DNA of 44,192 nt, taken from NCBI GenBank assembly GCA_011391215.1, contig JAABQX010000013.1, positions 1 to 44,192 of the forward strand. The letters are read 5' to 3'. The notes beneath the pieces were generated by a model. That model worked only from the letters and a program-made list of their open reading frames with translations. It was not told the origin of the DNA and made no database searches. How positions within the stretch are numbered: the first letter of the stretch is position 1; the number at the start of each line of letters is the position of its first letter. This stretch comes from Rhodocyclaceae bacterium (GTDB taxonomy: Bacteria > Pseudomonadota > Gammaproteobacteria > Burkholderiales > Rhodocyclaceae). The translations under genes and the position numbers were made by a program. Positions 20,469 through 29,065 of the stretch are shown in pieces.

Positions 20469-21104
20469 ATGGTGAAGCGGCATTGTATCGCCCTGACATT
20501 GTGTGCATGGTGCTTGTCGGCGCAGGCGGCGGATGTTGCCTTGGTCGGCCTGCTTTCCGGCAAGGCCATGATGATGATCGATGGCGGCAAGCGGCAAACT
20601 CTGGCGGTAGGTGCAACCAGCGCGGAGGGCGTGAAACTGCTTTCAGTGGAAGCGGGTGCGGCCGTGTTCGAAATCGAGGGTAAGCGGCGCCGCGTGCAGA
20701 TCGGCCAAAATATCGTGTCTGCCCCCGGTTCCGAGCGTCCTGCCACGACCTTGACGGCCGACGCGCGCGGTCACTTCATCACGCAGGGCAGCATCAACGG
20801 TACATCGATGCGTTTTCTGGTGGATACGGGCGCGACCTTTATTTCTCTCGGTGCCGCAGACGCCAAGCGGGCGCGCATCGATACGTCACAAGCAGAAACC
20901 GGCATGAGCATGACAGCCAATGGGCCGGCGAAGGTCTGGAAAGTGAAGCTCGCGAGCGTCAAGCTGGGCAATCTCTCGATGTCGGATGTCGACGCTACGG
21001 TGCATGAGCAGGACATGCCGGTGGTGCTGCTGGGCATGAGTTTTCTCAACCGCATGGAAATCCGGCGTGACGGACTCTCGATGACACTGACGCAACGTTT
21101 TTGA
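20469..21104 (+). CDS. Retropepsin-like aspartic protease, exported (TIGR02281 type)
   Basis: About 211 residues from ATG 20469, giving a signal peptide (VKRHCIALTLCAWCLSAQA, cleavage likely after AQA). The C-terminal half has the retropepsin active-site sequence FLVDTGATFISL and the matching VVLLGMSFLNRMEI flap/end, the clan AA pattern of bacterial DTGA proteases. Such proteins are probably periplasmic or membrane-linked and their substrates are mostly unknown. The frame is open upstream to 20427, where it would overlap the divergent gene, so the internal ATG is preferred. The stop overlaps a possible TTG of the following Nudix gene. Confidence 0.8.
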   Translation: MVKRHCIALTLCAWCLSAQAADVALVGLLSGKAMMMIDGGKRQTLAVGATSAEGVKLLSVEAGAAVFEIEGKRRRVQIGQNIVSAPGSERPATTLTADARGHFITQGSINGTSMRFLVDTGATFISLGAADAKRARIDTSQAETGMSMTANGPAKVWKVKLASVKLGNLSMSDVDATVHEQDMPVVLLGMSFLNRMEIRRDGLSMTLTQRF

Positions 21105-21118
21105 GGACGGCGGCGAGA

Positions 21119-21715
21119 ATGTTGGTTACGGTGGATTGGATACGTCAGCGGTTGCTTGATGGCGGTCGGGCGGTGGGAAGTCAGGCGATCCACGAGACGT
21201 CTTCCCTCATCGTGTCGCCGATTCCTTCCGCCGTGCTGATACCTATCGTGAACCGGCCTAGCGGGCTGACCGTATTGCTGACACAACGCACTGCCCATTT
21301 GCGCGACCATGCGGGACAAGTCAGTTTTCCGGGGGGGCGTTGCGAACCTGTGGATTCCTCACCGGTTGCAACGGCGTTGCGGGAAAGCCGGGAAGAAGTG
21401 GGAATTTCCCCTGATCAGGTGGAGATTTTGATGAAACTGCCTGACTATTTCACCAGCACCGGCTTCCGGGTTACCCCCATTGTTGGGTTGGTGACGCCAC
21501 CACTCAATCTGCGGCTCGACGATTTCGAGGTGGCGGAGGTTTTCGAACCTCCCTTGAGCTTTCTCCTCGATCCGGCGAACTATCAGCGTCATCAGGTCGA
21601 ACGTGAAGGAGTTCTAAACACTTACTGGGCCGTGCCGTGGCAAGGTTATTTCATCTGGGGCGCGACGGCGGGCATGCTGGTTGGTTTGCGCGATTGCCTG
21701 ATGCCCGAGGCTTGA
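21119..21715 (+). CDS. Nudix hydrolase, CoA pyrophosphatase type
   Basis: About 198 residues. The Nudix box GGRCEPVDSSPVATALRESREEVGI is complete in its Gx5Ex7REUxEExGU pattern (first part GGRCEPVD, core RESREEVGI). The preceding RDHAGQVSFPGG matches the UPF0035/NudL CoA pyrophosphatase signature, suggesting cleavage of CoA or related dinucleotides. ATG 21119 follows GAGGA at about 21103; TTG 21101 is also in frame. Confidence 0.88.
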   Translation: MLVTVDWIRQRLLDGGRAVGSQAIHETSSLIVSPIPSAVLIPIVNRPSGLTVLLTQRTAHLRDHAGQVSFPGGRCEPVDSSPVATALRESREEVGISPDQVEILMKLPDYFTSTGFRVTPIVGLVTPPLNLRLDDFEVAEVFEPPLSFLLDPANYQRHQVEREGVLNTYWAVPWQGYFIWGATAGMLVGLRDCLMPEA

Positions 21716-21843
21716 TGCCACTGCCCGATGGCCACGATTCAGCGCTGGAAGTGTAATATCCGATCCTTCTATAACGCGCAGTATTTTTGGTTCCGGCATG
21801 GTACGTGCCGCGTGTGTCTCAGACCCTCCCGAACCCTGTTTTC

Positions 21844-22770
21844 ATGACATTCCTCTGCATTATTTCAGTTCTCGTTCTTGAGCAGTTGAAAGCCGCGCCC
21901 GCCGCGCGCCTGATGGTTTGGCAAGCGGCCTATGCCGAATTTCTGGAACATCAGTTTAATGGCGGCGAGCATCGCCACGGGGTGACGGCCTGGATGGTGG
22001 GCGTAGCGCTGCCTGCATTGCTGGTCCTGCTGCTGCATGTCGGGCTGGATTACCTTCACCCGTTACTGAGCTTTGGTTTTGATTTTGTCGTGCTCTACCT
22101 GGTCATGGGCTTCCGCCAGTTCAGCCATTATTTCACCGACATCCAACTGGCTTTGCGCACGGGTGAGCTCGAACGGGCGCGTCACTTACTCGCCCAATGG
22201 CGCGGTGTCAGCGCCGATCGGCTGGGTTCGGCCGAGATAGCCCGCTTGGCGATCGAGCAGGGAATCATTTCATCGCACCGCGATGTTTTTGCACCGCTGT
22301 TGTGGTTCATGGTGCTCGGTCCGGCGGGTGCGGTGCTCTATCGTTTGAGCATCGGTATGTCGCAACACTGGGCGGCATCGGCTTGGCCGATGGCTGAAAC
22401 CGATAATTTCAGTCGCTTTGCCCGACAGGCCTTTCAAGTCATCGACTGGTTGCCGGCACGACTGACGGCAGTCACCTTTGCCGTCGTCGGCGACTTCGAA
22501 GATGCGGTTTATTGCTGGCGTACCCAGGCCAGCCAATGGGCTGATGCCTCCTCCGGTATACTTCTATCGAGTGGGGCTGGCGCGCTGGGCGTCAAGTTGG
22601 GCCTGCCCCTACCTGATGCCATTGGCGTTGAGGCCCGGCCTGAACTCGGTTTGGGCGAGGACGCCGATGTTGAGCATTTGCAAAGCGCAATTGGCCTGGT
22701 ATGGCGCGCTTTGGTGTTGTGTTTGTTGTTGCTCGCCTTGCTCACCGTTGCAAGTTGGGTGGGGCCGTGA
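21844..22770 (+). CDS. CobD/CbiB family membrane protein
   Basis: About 308 residues with four to five membrane helices: MTFLCIISVLVLEQLKAAP, MVGVALPALLVLLLHVGLDY, FGFDFVVLYLVMGF, LLWFMVLGPAGAVLYRLS and a C-terminal anchor (LVLCLLLLALLTVASWV). It matches the betaproteobacterial group annotated CobD/CbiB family, related to AmpE; no cobalamin genes are nearby, so adenosylcobinamide phosphate synthase activity is doubtful. ATG 21844 begins the family-typical N-terminus; the frame extends to 21787. Confidence 0.75.
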   Translation: MTFLCIISVLVLEQLKAAPAARLMVWQAAYAEFLEHQFNGGEHRHGVTAWMVGVALPALLVLLLHVGLDYLHPLLSFGFDFVVLYLVMGFRQFSHYFTDIQLALRTGELERARHLLAQWRGVSADRLGSAEIARLAIEQGIISSHRDVFAPLLWFMVLGPAGAVLYRLSIGMSQHWAASAWPMAETDNFSRFARQAFQVIDWLPARLTAVTFAVVGDFEDAVYCWRTQASQWADASSGILLSSGAGALGVKLGLPLPDAIGVEARPELGLGEDADVEHLQSAIGLVWRALVLCLLLLALLTVASWVGP

Positions 22771-22805
22771 TCGCGTAGTGATTCATCAAACCAGGAGTGG
22801 AAAAA

Positions 22806-23990
22806 ATGTCTAATAAAGAAGTTGTTGTATTGAGTGCCGTGCGTTCCGCCGTGGGCGCGTTTGGTGGTTCGTTCAAGGATTTGGAGCCCGTCGATCTGGG
22901 CGGCATGGTCATCAAGGAAGCCATCGCGCGTGCCGGTGTTGATCCCAAACAGGTGACTTTTGCCACCGTTGGCACCTGTATCCCAACCGATTCGCGTTAT
23001 CCCTATGTCGCGCGTGTCGCCACGATTCAGGGCGGTATGTCGATGGACTCGGTGGCGTTTGCGGTCAACCGTTTGTGCGGTTCTGCGCAGCAGGCCATCG
23101 TCAGCTCGGCGCAGGCCATCATGCTGGGCGATGCCGACTTTGCCATCGGCGGCGGTGTCGAAGTCATGTCGCGTGGCGCCTACCTGTTGCCCGCGTTGCG
23201 TTCCGGCGCACGCATGGGCGATACGACGGCAATCGATGCCATGGTTGCTACGTTGACCGATCCGTTCGGTGTCGGCCACATGGGCATCACCGCTGAAAAT
23301 CTGGCCGCAAAGTGGGGCATCACGCGCGAAGAGCAGGATGCCTTTGCCGTCGAATCGCAGAAGCGCGCTGCGGCTGCCCAAGCAGCCGGTTACTTCAAGT
23401 CGCAAATCGTTCCGATTACCCTGAAGACCCGCAAGGGCGATGTTGTGGTCGATACCGACGAGCACCTGAAGCCCGCTACTACCATGGAAACCCTGGCCAA
23501 GATGAAGCCCGCCTTCAAGAAGGATGGCACCGTTACTGCCGGTAACGCCTCCGGTATCAACGATGCTGCAGCCTTCCTCGTGTTGGCGGATGCCGCCAAG
23601 GCGGTGGCCGGCGGCCACAAGCCGATCGCTCGTCTGGTTGCTTATGCCGTTGCCGGTGTACCGAATGAACTGATGGGCGAGGGTCCGATTCCGTCTTCGA
23701 AGGTCGCGTTGCAGAAATCCGGTCTGACCCTCGATCAGATGGATGTCATCGAATCGAACGAAGCCTTTGCCGCGCAGTCGATCGCCGTGGTCCGGGGCCT
23801 CGGACTCGACCCGGTGAAAACCAACCCGAACGGCGGCGCCATTGCGATTGGCCACCCGGTCGGTGCAACCGGCTCGGTGATCATTACCAAACTGTTGTAC
23901 GAACTGATGCGCGTCAATGGCCGTTATGGCATGGCCACCATGTGTATCGGCGGCGGCCAGGGCATCACGACGATCTGGGAACGCATCTAA
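22806..23990 (+). CDS. Acetyl-CoA acetyltransferase / beta-ketothiolase (PhaA/BktB type)
   Basis: 394 residues, full-length degradative/biosynthetic thiolase. It catalyses condensation of two acetyl-CoA or cleavage of 3-ketoacyl-CoA. The acylated cysteine is in NRLCGSAQQA (Cys 91), with NEAFAAQ, GHPVGATGSV and CIGGGQGI at the C-terminus. The sequence resembles BktB-type enzymes, usable for polyhydroxyalkanoate precursors or fatty acid turnover, but no pha genes are seen here. ATG 22806 follows AGGAG (22793-22797). Followed by a strong terminator. Confidence 0.93.
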   Translation: MSNKEVVVLSAVRSAVGAFGGSFKDLEPVDLGGMVIKEAIARAGVDPKQVTFATVGTCIPTDSRYPYVARVATIQGGMSMDSVAFAVNRLCGSAQQAIVSSAQAIMLGDADFAIGGGVEVMSRGAYLLPALRSGARMGDTTAIDAMVATLTDPFGVGHMGITAENLAAKWGITREEQDAFAVESQKRAAAAQAAGYFKSQIVPITLKTRKGDVVVDTDEHLKPATTMETLAKMKPAFKKDGTVTAGNASGINDAAAFLVLADAAKAVAGGHKPIARLVAYAVAGVPNELMGEGPIPSSKVALQKSGLTLDQMDVIESNEAFAAQSIAVVRGLGLDPVKTNPNGGAIAIGHPVGATGSVIITKLLYELMRVNGRYGMATMCIGGGQGITTIWERI

Positions 23991-24009
23991 GCAGGTCACT
24001 GCTGTAAAA

Positions 24010-24047
24010 CAAAGAGCCAGCCACTGATAAAGGGCTGGCTCTTTTTT
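24010..24047 (+). terminator. Rho-independent terminator after the thiolase gene
   Basis: AGAGCCAGCC (24013-24022) pairs with GGCTGGCTCT (24033-24042), a perfect 10-bp stem, followed by TTTTT. Confidence 0.9.
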
Positions 24048-24049
24048 AT

Positions 24050-24074
24050 CGCCGTCCCGCCAGCGCCGACTTTT
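24050..24074 (-). repeat. Dispersed repeat, copy 6, perfect consensus
   Basis: Intergenic, directly after the thiolase terminator and 28 bases before the Nudix gene. Consensus sequence on the minus strand. Confidence 0.9.
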
Positions 24075-24102
24075 TGGGGCGGGCAAAAAATCTAGAAAAA
24101 AT

Positions 24103-24666
24103 ATGGACGATTCTGATTTCATCGAGGAAACATTATCGAGCAAGCTGGTTTTTGATGGCTGCCTGCTCAAGGTATTTTCGGACACAGTGCGCGTGCCTGA
24201 TGGGCACGCGGCGGTCCGCGAATATGTGCGCCATCCGGGTGCAGTGGTCATCATCGCCGTTCTCGATAATGGCCGATTGCTGTTCGAACGCCAGTTCCGC
24301 TATCCGCTCAGGCGCATCTTCCTTGAAATGCCTGCGGGCAAGATCGATTCTGGCGAACATATTCTCGATACCGCCCGCCGCGAATTGCGCGAGGAAACCG
24401 GCTACAAGGCAAAATTGTGGCGCCATCTTGGCACCATGCATCCGGTGATCGGTTATGCCGACGAACGCATCGAAATATTCTGGGCACAGGGCTTGAGTTT
24501 TGTCGGTGCGCAGCTCGACCACGGTGAAGTTCTGGAAGTCATTGAAGTGACGATGGCAGATGCTTTGCTGGCGGTGCGCGACGGTGAAATCACCGATGCC
24601 AAGACGATTACCGCATTGCTGTGGGCCGATAAAACCTTGTCCGGTGAATGGCCTTTGCCCTTGTAA
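24103..24666 (+). CDS. Nudix hydrolase, ADP-ribose pyrophosphatase type
   Basis: 187 residues. The Nudix box begins GKIDSGEHILDTARREL and ends REETGY, preceded by LLFERQFRYPLRRIFLEMPAG, the pattern of NudF/ADP-ribose pyrophosphatases (QYR and E-P-AG motifs). Probable reaction: ADP-ribose to AMP and ribose 5-phosphate. The upstream gap holds a terminator and a dispersed repeat; no strong ribosome binding site is seen. Confidence 0.9.
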   Translation: MDDSDFIEETLSSKLVFDGCLLKVFSDTVRVPDGHAAVREYVRHPGAVVIIAVLDNGRLLFERQFRYPLRRIFLEMPAGKIDSGEHILDTARRELREETGYKAKLWRHLGTMHPVIGYADERIEIFWAQGLSFVGAQLDHGEVLEVIEVTMADALLAVRDGEITDAKTITALLWADKTLSGEWPLPL

Positions 24667-24770
24667 AAGCTGATGGGGCGGCCTTTTGCGGGGGCGGGAG
24701 GCGGTAGAATGATTCCGCGATAACGACAGGCCACCGACCGAATGTGTGGCGATGAGAGGAGTTGGATCTG

Positions 24771-26021
24771 ATGGATGCCCCCGCCACGAACCAGCCAGTT
24801 GTGCTGGAAGTGGGCACCGATGAACAAACGCATTTGCTGGCGCTCGACATCTTTTCTGCGGTGTCGGCCAGCCTCGCCGACGAGGACGATGTCGAGGAAT
24901 TGCTCGGTCGTTTTCTAGGCACAATGCTGCGGCTCACCAAGGCCACGGCGGGTGCTGTGCGCGTGGTGACATCCGATGGCAAGCATCTGCGGTTGGTGGC
25001 GGCGCGCGGCCTGCCTCAAGAGGTCGTCGAGCGCGAACGCCTCGTACCGATCGACTGCGGCCAATGTGGCAGCGCCATTGCGGACAACCATTCCCGCTAT
25101 GAAATCGACCTCCATGCTTGCGCGATCCGTACGCAGCATCCTTACTTCGATCGCGACTGCCAGGCGATGGTGGTCGTGCCGCTCCAGCACGGCGGGCAGT
25201 TACAGGGTACCTACAACCTCTTCCTGCCTGAACGCTTCGAGTTGCCCGAGGAGGTTGCGCTACTGTTCCGTTCGATCGGCGAGCACCTTGGCATGGCGCT
25301 TGAGAATGCGCGCCTCAAACGCGAGAACCTGCGCATCACGCTGATGAACGAACGGCAGATGATGGCTGCTGAGGTGCATGATTCGCTGGCCCAAACACTC
25401 GCCTACATGAAAATGCGCATGGCTTTGCTGCAGGATGCATTGCGGGAACAGAATTGCCAGGATGACCAGGGTGTCGGCAAATATGCCAATGATGTTGGCC
25501 ATGCGCTCGACGAAGCCTATAGCCAGTTGCGCTCGCTGCTCTCGCAGTTTCGCAATCGCATGGATCCAATGGGGCTGCAACCGGCGCTCAGCGGCTTGGC
25601 GGGTAATTTCCAGGATCGCACGGGAATTGCGCTCGAATACCGCAACCGTGTGTCCGACTTGCGGCTTTCAGTGGATCAGGAGGCGCAGGTTTTCTTTATT
25701 GTCCAGGAAGCACTGGCGAATGTCGTCCGGCATTCCGGAGCAACGCAGGCGCATCTGACACTCGAGGGTGCGGGAGACCATTACGTCGTCACTGTGGATG
25801 ATAACGGCCGTGGCGGTCAGGGATTTTTCGCCATTGCCAATCCCACCGGGGGCTTCGAGGAGCATCCGCATCTGCGCGACCACTTCGGTTTGTCCATCAT
25901 GCGCGAGCGCGCACGGATTATTGGCGGACGTGTTGAAGTCGCCAATCTCCCGTCCGGTGGTTTTCGCGTGCGGCTGACCTTCCCCGCGATCGGACCCAGC
26001 AACCATAGGGTAGCCGCATGA
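24771..26021 (+). CDS. Soluble GAF-domain sensor histidine kinase (NarX/NreB-like HisKA_3)
   Basis: About 416 residues with no membrane segment. Residues about 30-175 form a GAF domain with four cysteines, Cys96-x2-Cys99-x17-Cys117-x12-Cys130, a spacing that could hold an iron-sulfur cluster or act as a redox sensor. A HisKA_3 dimerisation domain follows with the phospho-acceptor in AAEVHDSLAQ (His 203). The C-terminal HATPase has VQEALANVVRHSGA, VDDNGRG and HFGLSIMRERA. ATG 24771 follows AGAGGAG. The stop overlaps the start of the response regulator gene (ATGA), so the two form a two-component pair. Confidence 0.9.
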   Translation: MDAPATNQPVVLEVGTDEQTHLLALDIFSAVSASLADEDDVEELLGRFLGTMLRLTKATAGAVRVVTSDGKHLRLVAARGLPQEVVERERLVPIDCGQCGSAIADNHSRYEIDLHACAIRTQHPYFDRDCQAMVVVPLQHGGQLQGTYNLFLPERFELPEEVALLFRSIGEHLGMALENARLKRENLRITLMNERQMMAAEVHDSLAQTLAYMKMRMALLQDALREQNCQDDQGVGKYANDVGHALDEAYSQLRSLLSQFRNRMDPMGLQPALSGLAGNFQDRTGIALEYRNRVSDLRLSVDQEAQVFFIVQEALANVVRHSGATQAHLTLEGAGDHYVVTVDDNGRGGQGFFAIANPTGGFEEHPHLRDHFGLSIMRERARIIGGRVEVANLPSGGFRVRLTFPAIGPSNHRVAA

Positions 26022-26689
26022 ACAGTACGAAACCAATCCGCGTTTTTCTGGTTGATGACCACACCCTATTCCGTAAAGGCCTTGCCGAGCTCCTCGAGCA
26101 GCGCGGCGAGATATGCGTTGCCGGCATTGCCGGCAATGGTACGGAGGCTTTGCAGTTACTCAAGGAAAGCGTGCCGGATGTGGTGATTACCGATCTGAAC
26201 ATGCCCCCTCACGGCGGGCTGGCGCTGTTACGGCAACTGCGTGCCGAAGGTTGCCGTTGTCCTGTGTTGGTGCTGACTGTCAGCGATGCCGAGGAAGACC
26301 TCGCCAGCGCGATGAGTGCGGGCGCCCAGGGTTACCTGCTCAAGGATATGGAACCGGAAGATGTAGTCGACGCGGTGCAGCGCGCAGTACGTGGCGAAAC
26401 CGTGGTGGCCCCGGCAATGACCCTCAAGCTGGTACATCTGTTGCAGAGTGGGCCGCAACCACCGAAAGTCGACGCGCTACAGCAACTGACAGCGCGCGAA
26501 CGAGAAATTCTTGATCACCTTGCGCAAGGTTTGTCGAACAAGGTGATCGCGCGCGCGCTGGATATCAGCCATGACACCGTAAAACTTCATGTACGCCACA
26601 TCCTCGCCAAACTCAACCTGACCTCGCGGGTCGAAGCAGCCATCTTTGCCGTGGAACAGAAGGTCAGCCAGCACGGAAAAGGCCGCTAG
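26018..26689 (+). CDS. NarL/FixJ family response regulator
   Basis: 223 residues. The receiver domain has the acidic pair VDDH, phospho-acceptor Asp 59 in VITDLNMP and the conserved Lys in YLLKDMEPEDV. The C-terminal LuxR-type HTH is LTAREREILDHLAQGLSNKVIARAL, ending SHDTVKLHVRHILAKLNL when read in two parts. ATGA overlap with the kinase gene shows translational coupling. Targets are not known; the pair resembles NarXL/NreBC-type nitrate or oxygen systems. Confidence 0.93.
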   Translation: MNSTKPIRVFLVDDHTLFRKGLAELLEQRGEICVAGIAGNGTEALQLLKESVPDVVITDLNMPPHGGLALLRQLRAEGCRCPVLVLTVSDAEEDLASAMSAGAQGYLLKDMEPEDVVDAVQRAVRGETVVAPAMTLKLVHLLQSGPQPPKVDALQQLTAREREILDHLAQGLSNKVIARALDISHDTVKLHVRHILAKLNLTSRVEAAIFAVEQKVSQHGKGR

Positions 26690-26751
26690 CTATTGGCATT
26701 GCTGCAATATATTTCATCAGATTGAAAGCCGTACCTGCTTACTGCGTCTGC

Positions 26752-26757
26752 GATAAT
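26752..26757 (+). promoter_or_regulatory. Possible extended -10 promoter element of the helicase gene
   Basis: TGCGATAAT (TG at 26749-26750, GATAAT at 26752-26757) resembles an extended -10 element, about 58 bases before the ATG. There is no well-spaced -35; TTGAAA at 26722 is 24 bases away. Confidence 0.3.
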
Positions 26758-26792
26758 ACGCCCTCTTATGGCCGAATTGGCCTGTTCACCAA

Positions 26793-26807
26793 CCCGCCAT
26801 AGGCGGG
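26793..26807 (+). promoter_or_regulatory. Leader hairpin covering the helicase ribosome binding site
   Basis: CCCGCC (26793-26798) and GGCGGG (26802-26807) form a perfect 6-bp stem with a 3-base loop; the right arm includes the only purine-rich stretch (GGCGGGAAA) ahead of ATG 26815. A GGCC/GGCC mini-stem lies just upstream (26770-26782). Such a structure could make translation depend on temperature or on helicase activity; this is inference. Confidence 0.4.
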
Positions 26808-26814
26808 AAAGCTC

Positions 26815-28872
26815 ATGACAGAATCCTTCGAAAGCTTTGCCGCGCTGCAATTGCCGGCCGCTTTGCTGACGGCCCTCGCGGATGTCGGCTATGAAACCCC
26901 GTCGCCGATCCAGGCGGCTTGTATTCCGTTGTTTCTCGCCGGCCGCGATTTGATCGGCGAGGCGCAAACCGGTACCGGCAAGACGGCGGCTTTCGCCTTG
27001 CCGCTGCTGGCACGGCTCGATCTGGCTAAAAAAGTGCCGCAGGCGCTGGTGCTGACGCCGACCCGCGAACTGGCGATTCAGGTTGCCGAGGCTTTCCAGA
27101 AATACGCCCACCACATGCCTGGCTTCCATGTGCTACCAGTGTATGGCGGGCAAAGCATGGTGATCCAGTTGCGCGCACTGTCGCGTGGGACCCATATCAT
27201 TGTCGGCACGCCAGGCCGTGTCATGGATCACCTTGAGCGTAAGAGCCTTAATCTCGATGGCCTGCAAACGCTGGTGCTAGACGAGGCTGACGAAATGCTG
27301 CGCATGGGTTTCATCGACGATGTCGAGTGGATTCTCGAGCACACGCCGGCGGCGCGCCAGACGGCACTCTTTTCGGCGACCATGCCTGATCCGATCCGCC
27401 GCATCGCGCAGCGTTATCTGCGCGCACCCGAGCAGGTGAAGATCCGTTCCGCCACGACAACGGTAGCGGCCATCAAGCAAAGATATTGGCAAGTGCGTGG
27501 TGCGGACAAGCTGGAGGCGCTGACGCGCATGCTTGAAGTCGAGGAGGAATTCGAGGCTGCCCTGATTTTTGTGCGTACCAAACTCGCCACCGTCGATCTG
27601 GCCGAGAAGCTCGAAGCGCGGGGTTATGAAGCAGCCGCCCTGAACGGCGACATGACCCAGGGCTTGCGCGAGCAGGTGGTCGAGCGGCTGAAAAGCGGTA
27701 GTCTCGATATCGTCGTGGCCACCGACGTCGCGGCACGCGGGCTGGATGTGCCGCGCATCAGCCATGTCATCAACTACGACGTGCCCTATGACACCGAAGC
27801 CTATGTGCATCGCATCGGCCGCACGGGTCGGGCCGGTCGTACCGGCAATGCCATTCTTTTCGTCGCGCCGCGCGAGATGCGTATGCTCAAAGCCATCGAG
27901 CGCGCCACGCGCCAGCCGATCGAAGCCATCCAGATGCCGACGCGTGGCGAAGTGGCCGAGCGTCGCGTTACGCAATTCAAGCAGCAGATCCTCGATGTGC
28001 TCGCCGAGGAAAACCTCGACTTCTTCTTCGAGGTGGTCCGCCGCATGGAGAGCGAGGAAAATGTTGCCACGCGCCAGATCGCCGCAGCGCTGGCCTTCCT
28101 CGCCCAGCGCGAGCGTCCTCTGCAGCCTATCGGTGTTGATGCGCCAGAATATCCGGCTGCGCCACCCCGCCCGGAGCGGCCTGTTTTTGCGGATCGTGGT
28201 GAGCGACCGGTGCGTGCCGAACGTCCGCCTTTCACCGAGCGCGGTGAACGCAGCGAGCGTCCCGCCCAGACCGAATGGATTGAACGTCCCGCGCGCGCGG
28301 AGCGCCCGCCCCGCGAACCGCGTGCTTTCACTGTCGGCAAAGTAGTGCGGTACCGCATCGAAGTTGGTCGCAACCAGGGCGCATTGCCGAAGGAAATTGT
28401 CGGTGCCATCGCCAACGAAGGCGGTATCGAGGGCAAGCTTATCGGCCAGATCAATCTGTTCGACGATTACAGCACGGTCGAATTACCCGAACTGCCGGCC
28501 GAGGTTCTCGATATCCTCAAGCGCACCCGCGTACGCCAACTACCGCTGAAAATTCGCGTGGCCGAAGCCGGGGAAGGCGAAACGCGCCGACCTGCCAAGC
28601 CGCGCTGGGAAAAGGATCGCGAGACGCCCCGGGAGATGCGTGAGCGCCGTCCCGCCAGCGCCGACTTTCCGGCGCGTCCCCGGCGGGACATCCCGCATTC
28701 CGCCAGTCCCACGGGGATTTCCTCCGGTCACGCCGACTTTTCCGCGAAGTCGCCTTACCGGGGCGACAAGAAACCGGCGGGCGAATGGCAAGGCCGCGGG
28801 GCGGGTAAAGGGGCAGGCAATCCAGCCGCTAAGCTGGGCAGTAAGCCGCCTGCCAAGAAGCGCCCTTACTGA
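26815..28872 (+). CDS. deaD: DEAD-box ATP-dependent RNA helicase with DbpA-type RNA-binding domain
   Basis: 685 residues. Core helicase motifs are in order: Q motif region (FAALQLPAALLTALADVG), AQTGTGKT (about 50-57), PTRELAIQ, GTPGR, LDEADEM (about 155), SAT, and HRIGRTGRAGRTG (about 332). Residues about 505-585 form a DbpA-like RNA-recognition domain (GQINLFDDYSTVELP). A proline/arginine linker with repeated ERP units precedes it. The tail after about residue 590 is low-complexity; residues about 611-618 (RRPASADF) are a translated dispersed repeat and HADFSAKS resembles a second partial copy. Likely roles are ribosome assembly and cold-stress RNA remodelling. Confidence 0.93.
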   Translation: MTESFESFAALQLPAALLTALADVGYETPSPIQAACIPLFLAGRDLIGEAQTGTGKTAAFALPLLARLDLAKKVPQALVLTPTRELAIQVAEAFQKYAHHMPGFHVLPVYGGQSMVIQLRALSRGTHIIVGTPGRVMDHLERKSLNLDGLQTLVLDEADEMLRMGFIDDVEWILEHTPAARQTALFSATMPDPIRRIAQRYLRAPEQVKIRSATTTVAAIKQRYWQVRGADKLEALTRMLEVEEEFEAALIFVRTKLATVDLAEKLEARGYEAAALNGDMTQGLREQVVERLKSGSLDIVVATDVAARGLDVPRISHVINYDVPYDTEAYVHRIGRTGRAGRTGNAILFVAPREMRMLKAIERATRQPIEAIQMPTRGEVAERRVTQFKQQILDVLAEENLDFFFEVVRRMESEENVATRQIAAALAFLAQRERPLQPIGVDAPEYPAAPPRPERPVFADRGERPVRAERPPFTERGERSERPAQTEWIERPARAERPPREPRAFTVGKVVRYRIEVGRNQGALPKEIVGAIANEGGIEGKLIGQINLFDDYSTVELPELPAEVLDILKRTRVRQLPLKIRVAEAGEGETRRPAKPRWEKDRETPREMRERRPASADFPARPRRDIPHSASPTGISSGHADFSAKSPYRGDKKPAGEWQGRGAGKGAGNPAAKLGSKPPAKKRPY
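28645..28668 (-). repeat. Dispersed repeat, copy 7, in the helicase C-terminal tail
   Basis: Consensus copy on the minus strand, read on the plus strand in frame as RRPASADF. A partial second copy (AAAAGTCGGCGTG on the minus strand) lies at about 28730-28742, with related GC-rich sequence (CGGCGGGACATCCCGC) between them. Confidence 0.9.
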
Positions 28873-28914
28873 TGCAGTAACATGCTGCCACGATAATCTA
28901 TCCAAGGAGTTGCC

Positions 28915-29058
28915 ATGAACAGCTTGCCCATGACCCCGCTTGCTTCACTGATCGCGGGCATCCTGATCTTCATTTTCCCGAAGATGCTGAACTACATTGT
29001 GGCGATTTATCTCATCGTGATCGGCGTGCTTGGCCTGACCGGGCACGTCGCGCTGTGA
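28915..29058 (+). CDS. DUF3096 family small membrane protein
   Basis: 47 residues: MNSLPMTPLASLIAGILIFI, then FPKMLNYIVAIYLIVIGVLG, then LTGHVAL. Two hydrophobic helices with a central proline match the DUF3096 family of tiny membrane proteins, function unknown. AAGGAG (28904-28909) is well placed before ATG 28915. It follows the helicase gene by 42 bases on the same strand. Confidence 0.85.
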   Translation: MNSLPMTPLASLIAGILIFIFPKMLNYIVAIYLIVIGVLGLTGHVAL

Positions 29059-29065
29059 TGAATTA

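Noticed and set aside
22509-24254. Long minus-strand open frame (581 residues) opposite the thiolase and CobD/CbiB genes
   Set aside because: It lies antisense to well-supported genes, has arginine/histidine-rich composition typical of reverse-frame reading of GC-rich genes and no recognisable domain.
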